This document shows, piece after piece, positions 61,799 to 64,000 of a stretch of DNA of 64,000 nt (its first letter is position 1; each line of letters starts with the position of its first letter). Under the pieces are notes generated by a model. It made no database searches, was not told the DNA's origin, and saw nothing but the letters and a program-made list of their open reading frames with translations. The DNA comes from Mycolicibacterium moriokaense. GTDB lineage: Bacteria > Actinomycetota > Actinomycetes > Mycobacteriales > Mycobacteriaceae. The translations under genes were made by a program, and so were the position numbers. The DNA lies in contig NZ_AP022560.1 of assembly GCF_010726085.1 (NCBI RefSeq), forward strand, positions 3,348,001 to 3,412,000. The letters run 5' to 3'.

Positions 61799-62631
61799 GC
61801 ACAGCAGCAGAGCGCGCCGCTCAGCTGGAACTGACCTCCCGATTGAAGTCCGCCTATCCCGAACTGCCCGATGCGCCGACGCCCGACATGTTGGACCACG
61901 GCCGGATCACCGCCTACCTCAAGCCCGTCCACGACGTCGGCGGCGAACCCGACGCGCCCATGAAGTACGAGAACAAGCAGTACGAACTCTGGGAGCACAT
62001 GACCTACGTCATGTGCGAGGTCCTCGGATGGCGCGGCATCTGGCTCTCGGAGGAGCGGCGCCGGATCGGCAACGTCGATGTCGGGCGCGCCGAATACCTC
62101 GGGCTACCGTACTACGGGCGCTGGCTGCTCGCCGTGGCGCGGGTCCTTGTGGAGAAGCACCACATCGGACTGACCGAACTGAGTGAACGGATGGCCGAGG
62201 TCAAGGAGCGCTACGCGGGCGGCCTCGAAGGCAAGACGCTCGAAGCCCGACCGAAAACCGAAGGCGACGGCTCGCAGGTCAAGCGCAATCAGCATGCCGA
62301 GGAGGCGAACGGCAAGGGTGACCCGCAGTGCTACGCAGGCCAGGCGGGCCCCCCAAAGTTCAAGGTGGGCGACCGGGTCGTGGTGCGTGAACTTCCGGTG
62401 ATCTTCTACACCCGCACCCCCGAATACGTCCGTGGTGCGACGGGTGAGATCGAGGCCGTCGCCTACGAGAGCCCGGCCGCCGAGGACGAGACCTGGGACC
62501 GTCCCGTGCGTCCGGAGTGGTTCTACGTCGTCAGGTTCAACATGGCCGACCTCTGGTACGGCTACACCGGAACCGACCACGACGTCATCTCCACCGAAAT
62601 CCCCGAACGCTGGCTCGAAGCCGCCAAATAG
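61795..62631 (+). CDS. Nitrile hydratase / thiocyanate hydrolase beta-type subunit
   Basis: 278 residues. N-terminal half: HDVGGEPDAPMKYENKQYELWEHMTYVMCEVLGWRGIWLSEERRR and LPYYGRWLLAVARVLVEKH, like the ScnB/NHase beta N-domain. A charged, His-poor linker (about 150-190) follows, then a C-terminal SH3-like barrel VGDRVVVRELPVIFYTRTPEYVRGATGEIEAV, like ScnA or NHase beta C-domain. In thiocyanate hydrolase these halves are separate subunits; here they are one chain as in NHase. Arg residues in SEERRR could reach the active site. Works with the 62655 subunit. Confidence 0.85.
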   Translation: MSTAAERAAQLELTSRLKSAYPELPDAPTPDMLDHGRITAYLKPVHDVGGEPDAPMKYENKQYELWEHMTYVMCEVLGWRGIWLSEERRRIGNVDVGRAEYLGLPYYGRWLLAVARVLVEKHHIGLTELSERMAEVKERYAGGLEGKTLEARPKTEGDGSQVKRNQHAEEANGKGDPQCYAGQAGPPKFKVGDRVVVRELPVIFYTRTPEYVRGATGEIEAVAYESPAAEDETWDRPVRPEWFYVVRFNMADLWYGYTGTDHDVISTEIPERWLEAAK

Positions 62632-62654
62632 TCTCGACGAGAAAGGTATTCACT

Positions 62655-63374
62655 TTGTCTGACCACGGTCACGACCATGACCACGACCACGAACGGACCG
62701 TCGCCCCCATGGTCGACGAGATCACCGACTTCGAGGTCCTCGAGATCGCCCTGCGTGAATTGTGCATCGAGAAGGGCATCTTCACCGCCGAGGAACACCG
62801 CGTCATGACGGAGTTCGCCGAGCAGATCGGTCCGACGCCAGCCGCGCGTCTGGTGGCTAAGGCGTGGCTCGATCCGCAGTTCAAGGAACTCGCTCTCGCA
62901 GAACCGATGACGGCCAGCAAGGAGGTCGGTGTCGACTGGCTGCATCCCACGGGCTGGGGCACGCCGAGCGATTTCACCGCGTTCCAGATCCTCGCGGACA
63001 CCCCCACCCTGCACAACGTGATCGTCTGCGCGCTGTGTTCGTGCTACCCGCGCCCGATCCTCGGCAACTCACCCGAGTGGTACCGGACCCCGAATTACCG
63101 TCGGCGCCTTGTCCGCTGGCCTCGGCAGGTGCTGGCCGAGTTCGGTCTCTACCTGCCCGACGACGTCACGATCCATGTGCAGGACTCCAACCAGAAGCAC
63201 CGCTTCATGGTGATGCCGCTGCGACCCGAGGGCACCGAGGACTGGGCCGAGGATCAGTTGGTCGAGATCATCACCCGCGACTGCCTGATCGGGGTGGCGC
63301 TCCCGAAGCCGGGCGTCACGACGAACATGATCGTCGACACCCGCCCCGCGATTCACCCGGGGAACGCGGGATGA
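62655..63374 (+). CDS. Nitrile hydratase / thiocyanate hydrolase alpha-type (metal-binding) subunit
   Basis: 239 residues from TTG 62655 with GAAAGG eight bases upstream. Metal-claw motif VCALCSCYPRPILG: Cys125, Cys128, Ser129, Cys130; two of these Cys are normally oxidised. The usual motif is CTLCSC (cobalt) or CSLCSC (iron), and the Thr/Ser position is Ala here. YPRP instead of the NHase YPWP recalls thiocyanate hydrolase gamma. N-terminus HGHDHDHDHE is His-rich and may gather metal. SPEWYRTPNYRRRLVRWPRQVLAEFGLYLPDDVTIHVQDS is family-typical. Substrate (nitrile, thiocyanate, cyanide derivative) not decided by sequence. Confidence 0.88.
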   Translation: MSDHGHDHDHDHERTVAPMVDEITDFEVLEIALRELCIEKGIFTAEEHRVMTEFAEQIGPTPAARLVAKAWLDPQFKELALAEPMTASKEVGVDWLHPTGWGTPSDFTAFQILADTPTLHNVIVCALCSCYPRPILGNSPEWYRTPNYRRRLVRWPRQVLAEFGLYLPDDVTIHVQDSNQKHRFMVMPLRPEGTEDWAEDQLVEIITRDCLIGVALPKPGVTTNMIVDTRPAIHPGNAG

Positions 63375-63736
63375 GCGCCGAGCCGCGACCGGTCGAGCCC
63401 GTACGCATCGCACCGCTCGAGGAGATCGTCGAGCGCGGCCAGGTGTGGCCGCGGATGGCCGCCAAGTGGGGCGTCGAAAACCCTGTGCCGCCGTGGAAGA
63501 CGAGCCTGGACGGCATGTGCGACGCCCTCGATCGCGCCTCGTGCGACGCGAACGTCCCGTCGTTCAAGGAGCGTCGCGACGAGGAGGATGCGCTTTCGGC
63601 CACGCTGTACGCGGACCTGCCGTACCCGGAGAACCAGCTGATGTCCCTGGCGCACTCGCTCGTCGCCAGGGGTGTCATCGACGAAGCCGAACTCAAGGAA
63701 CGGCTCGCTACCATCCGTGCGAGGTTGGAGGCCTGA
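63371..63736 (+). CDS. Nitrile hydratase / thiocyanate hydrolase activator (P15K/NhlE-like)
   Basis: 121 residues, ATG overlapping the alpha-subunit TGA (ATGA). Sequence resembles the N-terminal half of NHase beta: WPRMAAKWGVENPVPPWKTSLDGMCDALD and LPYPENQLMSLAHSLVARGVIDEAELKERLATIRARLEA. Such small proteins form a transient complex with the alpha subunit for cobalt loading and cysteine oxidation (self-subunit swapping). Its presence favours a cobalt enzyme over an iron NHase, which would need a COG0523 (P47K) chaperone; none is in the window. Confidence 0.85.
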   Translation: MSAEPRPVEPVRIAPLEEIVERGQVWPRMAAKWGVENPVPPWKTSLDGMCDALDRASCDANVPSFKERRDEEDALSATLYADLPYPENQLMSLAHSLVARGVIDEAELKERLATIRARLEA

Positions 63737-63762
63737 GCGCGGCGACGCGCTAAGTTCAATCC

Positions 63763-64000
63763 GTGGAGAAAGTCATCATCACGCTGAGGCGTGCCGACGC
63801 CGATGACGCGTGGTGCGACAGGATCCGCGGCGACGTGGCGGCCGACCTCCTCGCGTTGGGTCTGCCGGGACTGACGATCAATGTGCGCGACGCCGTGGTG
63901 CGCGGTTCACTCATGACGCTGACGACCCTCGACCCGCCCGTCGTCGGGTTCGTCACGCTATGGGCGCATCAGTGCTACGGAGACGCGGTAACGGCGGCGC
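63763..64000 (+). CDS. Conserved hypothetical protein, 3'-truncated by the window edge
   Basis: GTG 63763, 79 codons visible without stop: VEKVIITLRRADADDAWCDR at the start and VVGFVTLWAHQCYGDAVTAA at the edge. It may be a dimeric alpha/beta-barrel (EthD-like) protein from its beta-alpha-beta pattern, but I cannot confirm the family. Twenty-six bases after the activator gene; possibly in the same transcript. Confidence 0.55.
   Translation, partial: MEKVIITLRRADADDAWCDRIRGDVAADLLALGLPGLTINVRDAVVRGSLMTLTTLDPPVVGFVTLWAHQCYGDAVTAA

Noticed and set aside
61671..62186. 171-codon frame overlapping the nitrile hydratase beta gene start
   Set aside because: It shares DNA with the clear beta-subunit frame, has no ribosome site and no family motif.

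Overview
The window is a GC-rich actinobacterial chromosome segment, almost certainly from a non-tuberculous Mycobacterium (Mycolicibacterium type). The gene order follows the M. tuberculosis H37Rv segment Rv1832-Rv1873 (as I remember it) with insertions and losses. Mycobacterial hallmarks are an antigen 85 mycolyltransferase, Apa, F420-dependent LLM-class enzymes, an IdeR-type iron box and the MrsI small-RNA locus.

Layout. 0-7.2 kb: 3' part of gcvP (glycine cleavage), LipZ-like hydrolase, a membrane-anchored von Willebrand A protein and malate synthase G. 7.2-15.3 kb (minus strand): a conserved actinobacterial protein, two CNNM/CBS membrane proteins, guaB1 (GMP reductase type), gnd, and a blaR-like M56 protease with its BlaI repressor. 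15.4-16.5 kb: an iron-responsive island with Crp-like and IdeR-like boxes, an iron-linked ORF, and an independent short transcription unit matching the sRNA MrsI. 16.4-21.3 kb: thioesterase and the urease cluster ureABCFGD. 21.3-26.5 kb: ndh, an LLM-class enzyme, an SDR and modBC without modA. 26.7-31.6 kb: apa, small secreted and membrane proteins, adhA, a divergent CGNR-regulator pair and a CPBP protease. 31.6-38.8 kb: phosphoketolase, an LLM enzyme, a double CoA-transferase and a thiolase-like protein. 38.8-46.9 kb (minus): an SDR remnant, lipoprotein, ferredoxin reductase, DUF72, TfoX-like protein, Lon, antigen 85 and an lldD2 gene cut by an in-frame amber codon. 46.9-54.1 kb: DUF1810, GH13 glycosidase, deaminase, a TetR-controlled membrane/TPR operon and two tandem paralogous lipoproteins. 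54.1-58.6 kb: a permease / biuret-hydrolase-like / allophanate-hydrolase-like / GntR cassette. 58.8-64 kb: thioesterase behind a KstR-type box, FUSC transporter, and a nitrile hydratase / thiocyanate hydrolase-like cluster with its small activator.

Several blocks point to release of nitrogen from small amides: urease splits urea, the 54-58 kb cassette fits biuret to allophanate to ammonia plus CO2, and the 61-64 kb cluster should hydrate a C-N triple bond. Central carbon functions are glycine cleavage, malate synthase, 6-phosphogluconate dehydrogenase, phosphoketolase and lactate oxidation.

Gene decay is visible at three places: an SDR reduced to its two ends, loss of modA, and the lldD2 stop. 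Gene identities rest on motifs and remembered family sequences. No database search was run.
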